5,303 bases of DNA from NCBI GenBank assembly GCA_016762975.1, contig JAESUV010000270.1, positions 1 through 5,303 on the forward strand. The letters are read 5' to 3'. The position numbers and the translations under genes were made by a program. This document shows, piece by piece, positions 1 through 5,303 of the stretch; position 1 is the first letter of the stretch, and the number at the start of each line of letters is the position of its first letter. Under the pieces are notes generated by a model. The model was given only the letters and a program-made list of their open reading frames with translations. It ran no database searches and had not been told where the DNA came from. This DNA is from Gammaproteobacteria bacterium. GTDB lineage: Bacteria; Pseudomonadota; Gammaproteobacteria; Pseudomonadales; Pseudohongiellaceae.

Positions 1-242
1 TCGATGATAGCGATAAGGTCTACGTGGCCGATGGCATGTCGGGCGACCAATGGAATCCGGGTTGGCAACGTGGCATCCGCATTGGCGATGCGAAGACCGG
101 TTGGATCACCGACTTCATTCCCGACTATGAGGTGCAAAACGGCAGCGGCATAGAGTTTCTGGCGACTGATGCCGAGGGCAGTATCTATGCAGGGCAGGTG
201 GGTCATCAGCGCTTTGAAAAGTATGTTCGTGTAAGGCAGTAA
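1..242 (+). CDS. NHL-repeat (PAL-like) beta-propeller protein, C-terminal fragment
   Basis: This is the 3' end of a gene that begins left of the window. The frame is open from position 3 (codons DDSDKVYVADG...) and stops at TAA 240-242, leaving 79 visible residues. It contains the end of an NHL beta-propeller: a blade with VYVADG, then NPGWQRGIRIG, then a last blade ATDAEGSIYAG and a closing strand FEKYVRV. The same order of motifs (VYAIDS, VGWRNGVRIG, AVDADGNVYAA, FTKYSVR) closes the next gene at 501-1631, so the two are tandem paralogues. The NPGW-RGIRIG segment is typical of proteobacterial PAL-like NHL proteins. At the position of the last zinc-ligand His of true PAL enzymes there is Glu (codon 153-155), as in the neighbour. 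The GTG at 24 is an internal Val, not a start, because the frame is open upstream of it. The substrate is unknown. Whether it has a lipobox like its neighbour cannot be seen. Confidence 0.85.
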   Translation, partial: DDSDKVYVADGMSGDQWNPGWQRGIRIGDAKTGWITDFIPDYEVQNGSGIEFLATDAEGSIYAGQVGHQRFEKYVRVRQ

Positions 243-423
243 CTGCGCGGCGTGCAACCTACTCTTTTTGTGATTGAGCGGAATGGACTAACTAAGAGTC
301 GCAAAGCAGGTTTGGAATCAAAATATGTGAGTGCTTGCTAACTTATTTCGATGCTGGGATCGAGGCGTAGCTTCGTGCTGTGCCATTTGCCTTACTTTTG
401 TCCTTCGCCGCAGATGCTACAAG

Positions 424-452
424 TGGACTTGGGGTTGGATAGCTTTTATTCT
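424..452 (+). promoter_or_regulatory. Weak sigma70-like promoter candidate for the NHL lipoprotein gene
   Basis: TGGACT (424-429, 4 of 6 to TTGACA) and TATTCT (447-452, 4 of 6 to TATAAT) are separated by 17 bases and lie about 50 bases before the ATG at 501. The 258-base gap between the two NHL genes, and the separate ribosome binding site, are compatible with an independent promoter. Matches of this quality occur by chance, so this is only a candidate. I see no clear terminator after the first gene, so read-through from upstream is also possible. Confidence 0.25.
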
Positions 453-489
453 CTGACGTAGTACTTCTTATCAAAATTACAAAATATCC

Positions 490-495
490 AAGGAG
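490..495 (+). promoter_or_regulatory. Ribosome binding site of the NHL lipoprotein gene
   Basis: AAGGAG sits five bases before ATG 501. It is a near-perfect Shine-Dalgarno match and fixes the start of the lipoprotein, which also gives a proper signal peptide. Confidence 0.85.
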
Positions 496-500
496 CATCT

Positions 501-1631
501 ATGACTTCATTGTCTCTGTCACCACTATCCAAATTTACGCTATTTGCCTGCGTATCTGCGGTGCTAACCGGCTGTGTAAGTGCCGGCAACCCCATCTCGG
601 GCAATGGCCTGCCCAATCCGGCACCCAACGTCACCCAGAACTGGGGTGACCTGCCCGCTGGAAGAACCTGGGGTTCAACCGCAGGCATCGACATCGATCC
701 TAATGATGGACATATTTGGGCTTATGAGCGCTGCGGCGCAGGTACATTCGGTGGTGGTACTCCCATCAATTGTGACACCAACCCAGTAGATCCAATATTC
801 AAATTCGATCGCAACACTGGCGCAGTGTTAGCGAATTTTGGTGGCGGTGTCATGATGACTCCACACGGTATTCATGCCGCTGCTGATGGCAGTATCTGGG
901 TAACCGATTTCGCGACAAATGCTGATGGCACCAAGGGTCAGCAGGTTCACAAATTTAGTCCAGAAGGCGAATTGTTGATGAGCCTAGGTACCGCAGGTTC
1001 CGCAGGAAGCGGCCCTAATCAATTCAATCAGCCGAACGATGTGATCGTAGGGCCTGATGGAAGCATCTATGTCTCCGATGGCCACAATGGCCAGGGTATG
1101 ACCAGTAATCAGGCTATGATCGATGGTCGTGCAGAAGGCAGTACGGCGAGAATCATTAAATTTTCTGCGGATGGTACGCGCATCAAAGAGTGGGGCAGCA
1201 TCGGTGTAAGACACGGTGAATTCCGCACGCCGCACGCGATGGAGTTCGATTCACAGGGGCGTCTCTGGGTTGCTGATCGCGGCAATCACCGCCTCGAAAT
1301 ATTCGATCAAGAGGGTAACTATTTAGAGTCGCGCTACATGTATGGTCGCATTAGTGGCTTGTTCATTACCAATGATGACATGGTCTATGCGATAGACTCT
1401 GAGTCGAGCCCGACTGGCCACGTAGGCTGGAGAAACGGTGTGCGTATTGGTCCTTTGAATGAAGACCGCATCGTAGGCTTTATTCCGCCTTTCGAGCGAG
1501 ATGATCGTGTCTACCAAGGAACCGCCGGCGAAGGTATTGCTGTCGATGCTGATGGCAACGTCTACGCGGCAGAGGGACCAAACTCACTATCGCAGGCAGG
1601 TGGTGCGTTTACGAAGTACTCCGTTCGCTAA
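501..1631 (+). CDS. NHL-repeat beta-propeller lipoprotein, peptidyl-alpha-hydroxyglycine amidating lyase-like
   Basis: This complete gene encodes 376 residues. The start is set by AAGGAG and by a lipoprotein signal: Lys11, a hydrophobic stretch, then lipobox LTGC with Cys25 as the lipidated residue. Val at +2 gives no inner-membrane retention signal, so an outer-membrane anchor is expected. The rest is an NHL propeller of about six blades, with blade motifs near residues 61-77 (GIDIDPNDGHIWAYER), 121-136 (PHGIHAAADGSIWVTD), 178-193 (PNDVIVGPDGSIYVSD), 244-259 (PHAMEFDSQGRLWVAD), 286-299 and 344-357. The closest known family is the PAL-like NHL proteins. In PAL enzymes a zinc ion is held by three His. 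By motif alignment His122 and His245 are kept, but the third is Glu344. The catalytic Tyr of the DGY motif reads His195 (DGHN), while the ADR Arg is kept as Arg260. A true amidating lyase is therefore doubtful; ligand binding or a different lyase activity is possible. Cys78 and Cys91 could form a disulfide. It lies downstream of a tandem paralogue and ends at a strong terminator. Confidence 0.9.
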   Translation: MTSLSLSPLSKFTLFACVSAVLTGCVSAGNPISGNGLPNPAPNVTQNWGDLPAGRTWGSTAGIDIDPNDGHIWAYERCGAGTFGGGTPINCDTNPVDPIFKFDRNTGAVLANFGGGVMMTPHGIHAAADGSIWVTDFATNADGTKGQQVHKFSPEGELLMSLGTAGSAGSGPNQFNQPNDVIVGPDGSIYVSDGHNGQGMTSNQAMIDGRAEGSTARIIKFSADGTRIKEWGSIGVRHGEFRTPHAMEFDSQGRLWVADRGNHRLEIFDQEGNYLESRYMYGRISGLFITNDDMVYAIDSESSPTGHVGWRNGVRIGPLNEDRIVGFIPPFERDDRVYQGTAGEGIAVDADGNVYAAEGPNSLSQAGGAFTKYSVR

Positions 1632-1638
1632 CGTAGGC

Positions 1639-1665
1639 GGTCAAAACGGTCAAAATGGTAAAATT
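1639..1665 (+). repeat. Three imperfect tandem 9-base repeats
   Basis: GGTCAAAAC, GGTCAAAAT and GGTAAAATT follow each other directly between the stop codon of the NHL lipoprotein gene and its terminator stem. Copies 1 and 2 differ by one base, and copy 3 is diverged. The tract is short, non-coding and probably a local slippage product. Its A-rich third copy runs into the A-run flanking the terminator hairpin. Confidence 0.6.
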
Positions 1666-1698
1666 AAAAGGCCAAAGGGTGTTCCCTCTGGCCTTTTT
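1666..1698. terminator. Bidirectional intrinsic terminator between convergent genes
   Basis: The left arm 1666-1679 pairs with the right arm 1684-1697 over 14 positions with one A-C mismatch (1675/1688) and a TGTT loop. The core is GGCC...GGCC with a GGG/CCC top. On the + strand the stem ends in five T. On the - strand it is followed by T-rich sequence, the complement of AAAATTAAAA. It lies 34 bases after the stop of the NHL lipoprotein gene and about 50 bases after the stop of the convergent secreted-protein gene, so it can serve both. Confidence 0.9.
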
Positions 1699-1748
1699 CA
1701 TTGCAGTACTAGTCAGTGCAGTGCCATTGACTGTTCGCGAAAGCAGTT

Positions 1749-2219
1749 CTATCTGCTTTCCAGCTCTTCTCGCAAGGCGTTAAGGATCTCATTCAGTTCT
1801 CGGAAATATTCGCTCTCTTTAGAGACCTCCGTCATGGCTGCAGTTAACGCAGCATACTCAGCTGCTAGGACGCTCTGCAGATCCTTTGCTGTGAACAATA
1901 AGTCGTAGCCAAGGCGTGCGTCGTTGGCATTGTCTCCGCGTTTGTCGATAACGAACTGCGGCTCGCAGGCCTCCTCCTTGATGTTGGAGCCGGTAGGGAC
2001 ATATTTGTAGCAGATAATGGCGAGGTTCTTCTCTTCAACGCGGCTATTGAATACCCGATAGAACTCGGTTTCGATCTTTTTAATCTCGGCGCGCAACTTC
2101 GATGGCGTCAAATCCTCGATGACTATCTGCCCTTCGGCGGCCAGTGTTTGTGTGGAACCCATCCCTAGCAGGAGTGCGCTGCAAAGTGCGGATAAATAGA
2201 CTGAGCGTAGTGCTTTCAT
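1749..2219 (-). CDS. Small secreted protein of unknown function, 156 residues
   Basis: The protein has a Sec signal peptide: MKALR, then a hydrophobic core (residues 7-21), with cleavage likely after LAA at residue 28, giving a mature periplasmic or secreted protein of about 128 residues. I do not recognise a named family. The mature part begins with a charged helix (residues 38-58, LRAEIKKIETEFYRVFN). A segment follows with two Cys, Cys70 and Cys85, flanking YKYVPTGSNI, which could form a disulfide. A predicted helical tail (110-156) is rich in Glu, Leu and Ala and might form a coiled coil. The frame stays open upstream to an ATG at 2306, but the start at 2219 is preferred: it has GAGGA eight bases before it, and only this start puts the signal peptide at the N-terminus. 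A promoter with a perfect TATAAT lies about 50 bases upstream. It is convergent with the NHL lipoprotein gene and divergent from the receptor gene. No catalytic motif is visible. Confidence 0.85.
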   Translation of the reverse strand: MKALRSVYLSALCSALLLGMGSTQTLAAEGQIVIEDLTPSKLRAEIKKIETEFYRVFNSRVEEKNLAIICYKYVPTGSNIKEEACEPQFVIDKRGDNANDARLGYDLLFTAKDLQSVLAAEYAALTAAMTEVSKESEYFRELNEILNALREELESR

Positions 2220-2226
2220 TGTAAAT

Positions 2227-2231
2227 TCCTC
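2227..2231 (-). promoter_or_regulatory. Ribosome binding site of the secreted-protein gene
   Basis: On the - strand GAGGA precedes the ATG at 2219-2217 by seven to eight bases. This site decides in favour of the 156-residue start over the longer frame from 2306. Confidence 0.75.
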
Positions 2232-2271
2232 GTTGCGCGGCGCCAAACTAGGGTGGTTGCCGAATGAATCA

Positions 2272-2299
2272 ATTATAGGCTCCCAATCTGGCTTGTGCA
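2272..2299 (-). promoter_or_regulatory. Sigma70-type promoter of the secreted-protein gene
   Basis: On the - strand a perfect TATAAT occupies 2277-2272. TGCACA (2299-2294, 4 of 6 to TTGACA) lies 16 bases upstream. Transcription would start near 2265 and give a leader of about 45 bases before the ATG at 2219. The placement also argues against the longer start at 2306, which would lie upstream of this promoter. Confidence 0.55.
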
Positions 2300-2406
2300 G
2301 CAGCATTTCTTGCTAGTCAGCCCGTGTTTCATTCGTTCGACGAAAATAGAGCGCGTTGTTTTCTTTTATTTCGAAAAAGAGGGCCTTTGAGCAAACTGTA
2401 AATTAT

Positions 2407-2436
2407 AGCGAACGGTCGCTCGAAGAACGGCTTCGA
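2407..2436. repeat. Two adjacent hairpins with shared AACGG loop sequence
   Basis: Hairpin one is AGCGA (2407-2411), loop ACGG, TCGCT (2416-2420). Hairpin two is TCGAAG (2420-2425), loop AACGG, CTTCGA (2431-2436). The two stems differ in sequence, but both expose GAACGG at the loop side. No T-run follows, so this is not an intrinsic terminator. Its role is unknown. Confidence 0.5.
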
Positions 2437-2454
2437 TAGCACCATTTAGATGTA

Positions 2455-2484
2455 TTAACTTGTTGTTATATATAGAAATATACT
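2455..2484 (+). promoter_or_regulatory. Candidate promoter for the TonB-dependent receptor gene
   Basis: TTAACT (2455-2460, 4 of 6) and TATACT (2479-2484, 5 of 6) are 18 bases apart in very AT-rich DNA. This is the best-spaced -35/-10 pair I found on the + strand upstream of the receptor. If used, the transcript would start near 2491 and carry a leader of about 335 bases. Nearer -10-like sites (TATATT 2768-2773, TATACT 2800-2805) lack a reasonable -35. Confidence 0.3.
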
Positions 2485-2721
2485 AATTTTGTTATTCAGA
2501 TTTAGACTTGTTTTACAAGCGCTGCTCGTGGTTCGGCTAAATCGAGGAGCTAGGAATCCCACTATCTTGCTGGCATGCGCCAATTTGGGACAGAGGACTC
2601 TAAATTAAGGCTTTTTAAGCGCTATCAAAGTAGGTACACTCTTGCGATCGTTGAATCCTTCGTATTATTCGGCGATGCTGTGAGAGATCGATTTATTAAA
2701 AAATTGACTGCTCGCAGAGAT

Positions 2722-2765
2722 AGCTTTTGCAAAGCATTCCGGAAAGTTTAGGCTTTGTGCAAGCT
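2722..2765. repeat. 14-base inverted repeat enclosing an 8-base palindrome
   Basis: The arms AGCTTTTGCAAAGC (2722-2735) and GCTTTGTGCAAGCT (2752-2765) pair at 11 of 14 positions, with three adjacent mismatches in the middle. The 16-base spacer contains the perfect palindrome TTCCGGAA (2737-2744). The left arm also folds on itself as GCTTT, TGC, AAAGC (2724-2736 region). It lies 60 to 105 bases before the receptor start, where it could be an operator or a leader RNA structure. Confidence 0.5.
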
Positions 2766-2780
2766 ATTATATTTGTTCTA

Positions 2781-2794
2781 ATTAAAGCTTTAAT
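2781..2794. promoter_or_regulatory. Perfect 14-base palindrome upstream of the receptor gene (possible operator)
   Basis: ATTAAAGCTTTAAT is a perfect palindrome ending 31 bases before the receptor ATG. Its centre AAAGCTTT repeats the GCTTT/AAAGC pentamers of the inverted repeat just upstream. The size and symmetry suit a dimeric regulator, but it does not resemble a Fur box, and AT-rich DNA makes such palindromes less surprising. Confidence 0.4.
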
Positions 2795-2815
2795 AAAAAT
2801 ATACTATTCAATTAT

Positions 2816-2820
2816 GGAGA
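2816..2820 (+). promoter_or_regulatory. Ribosome binding site of the receptor gene
   Basis: GGAGA ends five bases before ATG 2826. An in-frame ATG at 2814 would add four residues (MERN) but has no Shine-Dalgarno before it, and this site overlaps its codon. The start at 2826 is therefore preferred. Confidence 0.7.
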
Positions 2821-2825
2821 GAAAT

Positions 2826-5303
2826 ATGCAACGAAGAATCCCACATAAGCGCAGCTTGCTATGCGCGGCGATCTCACTTTCGTTACTGCCTCTGGCGAGC
2901 CAATCACTAGCTCAACAGGACACAGTAGAAGAAGTAGTCGTTACCGGTTCCTATATTAGACGATCCGAAGGTTTTACCGGTGCGTCTGCAGTTGTTCAGC
3001 TCAACGCTGAAGAATTGGAAGCTCAAGGTACTCTAAACATCGGTGAGGTTATTCAGAACCTTGCTTTCGTAAACGGTTCAGCTTCCGCAATTACTAACAC
3101 TATTCAGGGACAGAGTTCTCGTACTACATCCATCGACCTACGTGGTCTGGGTGCTAGTTCAACTCTGACCCTTCTCGATGGCAAGCGTCTGGTTAATCAG
3201 AACGTAAACAGCTTAATCCCAACCATCGCGATCCAACGCATGGATATCGTGGCTGACGGTGCTGCCGCTCTCTACGGAAGTGAAGCTGTGGCTGGTGTGG
3301 TTAACTTCATTCCTTATAAGTCTTACGACGGTTTCAAGATGGACACCTACGCGGAGCAAGATACCCGTGGTGACTACGACGAGCAGTCTGTACAAATGAT
3401 GTGGGGCGGCCAGGTAGGCGTGATAGACGTCGTTATGGCAGCACAGCATCGCACCAATACACGTCTAGGTTGGGATGAGCGCAGCGACTTGGCTAATCAC
3501 GGTCTTATGGTGTCTTCCAATGCTCCGGGTAACTGGTATACGCCAGACCGTGATGCGGATGGTCAATACACGGGCACTCGATCTCGTGCGCCAGATCCTA
3601 ACTGTGCGCCAGGTTCTGAGCGAACGGCTTATACCCCTGATCAAGTTGCTAATCCCTTCGGCAATCTATTAGGTAGCAGCTGTTTCTTCGATTTCGGTGA
3701 CAACCGTAGCTATCGCGAGCCTCAGCAGATGAACCAGTACTACGGTAACGCGAGCTGGGAAGTAGACGACGATCTAACCCTGAGCCTGCAAGGCTTCCGT
3801 ACTTACCAAAGAACTAACACATTTACCTCTACTTCAAACCCAGGAAACTCTCGCATCGGTGAGCTTCCAGCTGTACGTGGTGAGATTCCAGGAAACCCAT
3901 TCTTCGCAGTTAACTCCCTAGGCGAGCAGCTTTATGGTTTTGACGCGAATGGCGATGGCGTTCCTGATCGTGGACTTCAAGATTTGAACAACGACGGCAC
4001 GCTGGATTATCTCGTATCCGGCACCACGAATAATGGTGTGTTGCTGCACGAAGACGTTCAGCCTCGTACGTTGCGTCCTATCAACAAGACCCATACGCGT
4101 TCTTCCGGTCACACTGAAGACAGAGACAACAAGAGTAATAGCACGGATATAACAAGTCGCTGGACAGCACAGGCAGATTTCACTGTGCCTTACCTTGATG
4201 GCTGGGAAGGCGTGGCGTCATACACGCATAACACGCGTGACTGGACCTACATGGCAAACCAGAACTACAGCATCTCAGCGATGCAGCAAGGTTTGAACTG
4301 TGATGTGGTCAATGACCGAGAGTCTTGCTACAACCCGTTCTTCGTTACGGATCAGGCAAACAACAACACTATTGCCGTTATGGATTCCATAGCCTCGCGT
4401 CACAAAAAGGGTGAGCAGCGTACTCTGGATGTGATCGATATTGTGTTAAATGGTGAAGTGCCTCTAGGTGGTTTCGAACTACCAGGCGGACCAATCTCTG
4501 CCGCTGTCGGTTACCAATTTCGTGACGATAAGTACACTAACCAGCCATCGGTTACTGAGATTGCTGCTGATACTTGGATCGGTGGAACTGAAGGAGAAGT
4601 GGTCACTACGGGTAGTCGTGAAGTCGATGCTTTCTTCTTGGAGCTATCAGTTCCTCTGCTATCCAATCTTGAACTTGAACTGGCAGTACGCCGGGAAGAA
4701 TTCAGTACTGGACAGTCGTCTACTGACCCGAAATTTGGCATCAGTTATGCTGCTACTGATTGGTTGACACTGCGTGCTACGCAGGGCGACGCCTTCATTG
4801 CACCTGACTTGGAAGATCTATTTGATCCGATCACTTGTGGCCTGTCCACAGTAACTGACCGTTTTGGTCCTTACTCTGCTTTTACAACTGCCTGTGGCGG
4901 CGGTAATCCAAACTTGACGAATGAGACTTCAACGTCTTCACAACTCGGTTTCGATATAGAGCTAGGTGATTTCGACCTATCCGTTACGTGGAACAATACG
5001 GAGTTCGAAAATCGAATCATTGACATCAACGGTCAGGATATAATGCAGCTGGATTTTCTTAACTTCCAGAACGCGACTGGCTTTGCTGGCAATGGTGTAA
5101 CAGCAGCAAATCAGCCATCTGAGCAGCAGCTCAGAGATTGGATTGCAAACCCTGCATCGAACAAAGACATCATTCGCGATCCGGGTGATATCTTCACGAT
5201 TCTTCAGGTGAACAACACCAGTACTATTAATGCTGAAAGTGTGGAAGTGGAAGCCATCGATATTGCGGCTAATTATCGCTTCAGCCTAAATAACTGGGGT
5301 GAC
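2826..5303 (+). CDS. TonB-dependent outer-membrane receptor, N-terminal 826 residues (runs off the window)
   Basis: The frame is open from ATG 2826 to the window edge with no stop, so the C-terminal barrel strands and the final aromatic residue are missing. A signal peptide (basic QRRIPHKR, hydrophobic 11-24) is probably cleaved after SLA at residue 29. A TonB box TVEEVVVTG lies at 33-41. The plug domain spans about 42-165, with LRGLG (105-109), LLDGKRLV (116-123) and the conserved IP...AIQRMDIVADGAAALYGSEAVAGVVNFI signature (131-162). The 22-strand barrel follows. The usual late-barrel motif appears as VRREEFSTG (621-629), PKFGISY, and FIAPDLEDLF in place of FRAPSL. The protein would take up a ligand across the outer membrane using TonB energy; the ligand cannot be read from sequence. 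Odd features are two tandem DxNxDGxxD motifs (373-381 and 386-394), a related DRDADG at 241-246, and four Cys pairs in predicted loops (260/286, 492/501, 671/690 and others less certain). Frequent CGT, GGT, AAC and TTC codons suggest strong expression. Confidence 0.95.
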   Translation, partial: MQRRIPHKRSLLCAAISLSLLPLASQSLAQQDTVEEVVVTGSYIRRSEGFTGASAVVQLNAEELEAQGTLNIGEVIQNLAFVNGSASAITNTIQGQSSRTTSIDLRGLGASSTLTLLDGKRLVNQNVNSLIPTIAIQRMDIVADGAAALYGSEAVAGVVNFIPYKSYDGFKMDTYAEQDTRGDYDEQSVQMMWGGQVGVIDVVMAAQHRTNTRLGWDERSDLANHGLMVSSNAPGNWYTPDRDADGQYTGTRSRAPDPNCAPGSERTAYTPDQVANPFGNLLGSSCFFDFGDNRSYREPQQMNQYYGNASWEVDDDLTLSLQGFRTYQRTNTFTSTSNPGNSRIGELPAVRGEIPGNPFFAVNSLGEQLYGFDANGDGVPDRGLQDLNNDGTLDYLVSGTTNNGVLLHEDVQPRTLRPINKTHTRSSGHTEDRDNKSNSTDITSRWTAQADFTVPYLDGWEGVASYTHNTRDWTYMANQNYSISAMQQGLNCDVVNDRESCYNPFFVTDQANNNTIAVMDSIASRHKKGEQRTLDVIDIVLNGEVPLGGFELPGGPISAAVGYQFRDDKYTNQPSVTEIAADTWIGGTEGEVVTTGSREVDAFFLELSVPLLSNLELELAVRREEFSTGQSSTDPKFGISYAATDWLTLRATQGDAFIAPDLEDLFDPITCGLSTVTDRFGPYSAFTTACGGGNPNLTNETSTSSQLGFDIELGDFDLSVTWNNTEFENRIIDINGQDIMQLDFLNFQNATGFAGNGVTAANQPSEQQLRDWIANPASNKDIIRDPGDIFTILQVNNTSTINAESVEVEAIDIAANYRFSLNNWGD

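Larger units (their letters stand above)
2220..2825. other. Long divergent intergenic region, AT-rich, structured
   Basis: These 606 bases separate the secreted-protein gene from the divergent receptor gene. I see no convincing protein gene, tRNA, rRNA or insertion sequence. Two stretches are very AT-rich: 2461-2520 (13 G/C in 60) and 2761-2820 (11 G/C in 60). The region holds the promoter of the leftward gene, a twin hairpin at 2407-2436, a possible rightward promoter at 2455-2484, a small hairpin at 2507-2519 (CTTGT, TTT, ACAAG), a long inverted repeat at 2722-2765 and a 14-base palindrome at 2781-2794. A 58-codon open frame at 2575-2751 is not supported by a ribosome binding site. Confidence 0.7.

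Noticed and set aside
446..694. Open frame of 82 codons on the - strand
   Set aside because: It lies antisense to the start of the NHL lipoprotein gene, with no ribosome binding site and low-complexity composition unlike a real protein.
984..1235. Open frame of 83 codons on the - strand within the NHL lipoprotein gene
   Set aside because: It is entirely antisense to a well-supported gene and has no start signals.
501..1631. Naming the NHL lipoprotein a functional amidating lyase
   Set aside because: One zinc His and the catalytic Tyr appear substituted, and no monooxygenase partner is visible, so only the fold-level name is justified.
1501..1908. Open frame of 135 codons on the + strand
   Set aside because: It starts inside the NHL lipoprotein gene, runs through the terminator hairpin and continues antisense to the secreted-protein gene. 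The product is Ser-rich and has no recognisable domain.
2217..2306. Longer start (ATG at 2306, 185 residues) for the leftward secreted protein
   Set aside because: It would bury the signal peptide 29 residues inside the protein, has no ribosome binding site, and starts upstream of the TATAAT promoter at 2272-2277.
2800..2805. TATACT as -10 box for the receptor gene
   Set aside because: No -35-like sequence at 16 to 18 bases (TCTAAT region). It would start the transcript almost at the ribosome binding site.
2220..2825. Fur box, tRNA, CRISPR array or insertion sequence ends in the intergenic region
   Set aside because: No GATAAT-type 19-base Fur match, no cloverleaf with a CCA end or TTC-G arm, no spaced repeats and no transposase remnants were seen.
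4468..4767. Open frames of 99 codons (+) and 76 codons (-) inside the receptor gene
   Set aside because: The receptor frame has clear family motifs through this stretch, and the others are shadows in alternative frames.

Overview
The window looks like a chromosomal segment from a Gram-negative, probably marine, gammaproteobacterium. The reasons are a lipoprotein with a classical lipobox, a TonB-dependent outer-membrane receptor with a VEEVVVTG-type TonB box, coding DNA near 50% GC and AT-rich intergenic DNA. The lineage is inferred from protein style, not from a marker gene.

Layout: (1) Positions 1-242 hold the C-terminal end of an NHL beta-propeller protein on the + strand. (2) Positions 501-1631 hold a complete paralogue of it, a 376-residue lipoprotein of the peptidyl-alpha-hydroxyglycine alpha-amidating lyase (PAL)-like NHL class. 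It has its own ribosome binding site and ends at a strong hairpin terminator (1666-1698) that can work in both directions. (3) Positions 1749-2219 on the - strand hold a 156-residue secreted protein of unknown function, convergent on the same terminator, with a good promoter behind it. (4) Positions 2220-2825 are a 606-base divergent intergenic region with no convincing gene. It is AT-rich and contains several hairpins and palindromes. (5) From 2826 to the window edge runs the first 826 codons of a TonB-dependent receptor, open to the right.

How the genes relate: the two NHL proteins are a tandem duplicated pair, probably facing the periplasm from the outer membrane. Both carry Glu where PAL enzymes carry the third zinc-binding His, so they are likely binding or modified-enzyme propellers rather than true amidating lyases. 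The receptor imports an unidentified ligand. One predicted loop region carries two tandem DxNxDGxxD calcium-type motifs, and a third related motif lies earlier in the barrel. Nothing in the sequence proves that the propellers, the small secreted protein and the receptor act together.

I found no mobile element, CRISPR array, tRNA or rRNA. The best candidates for something undescribed are the Glu-substituted PAL-like tandem pair, the calcium-type loops in the receptor, and the structured long leader upstream of the receptor.
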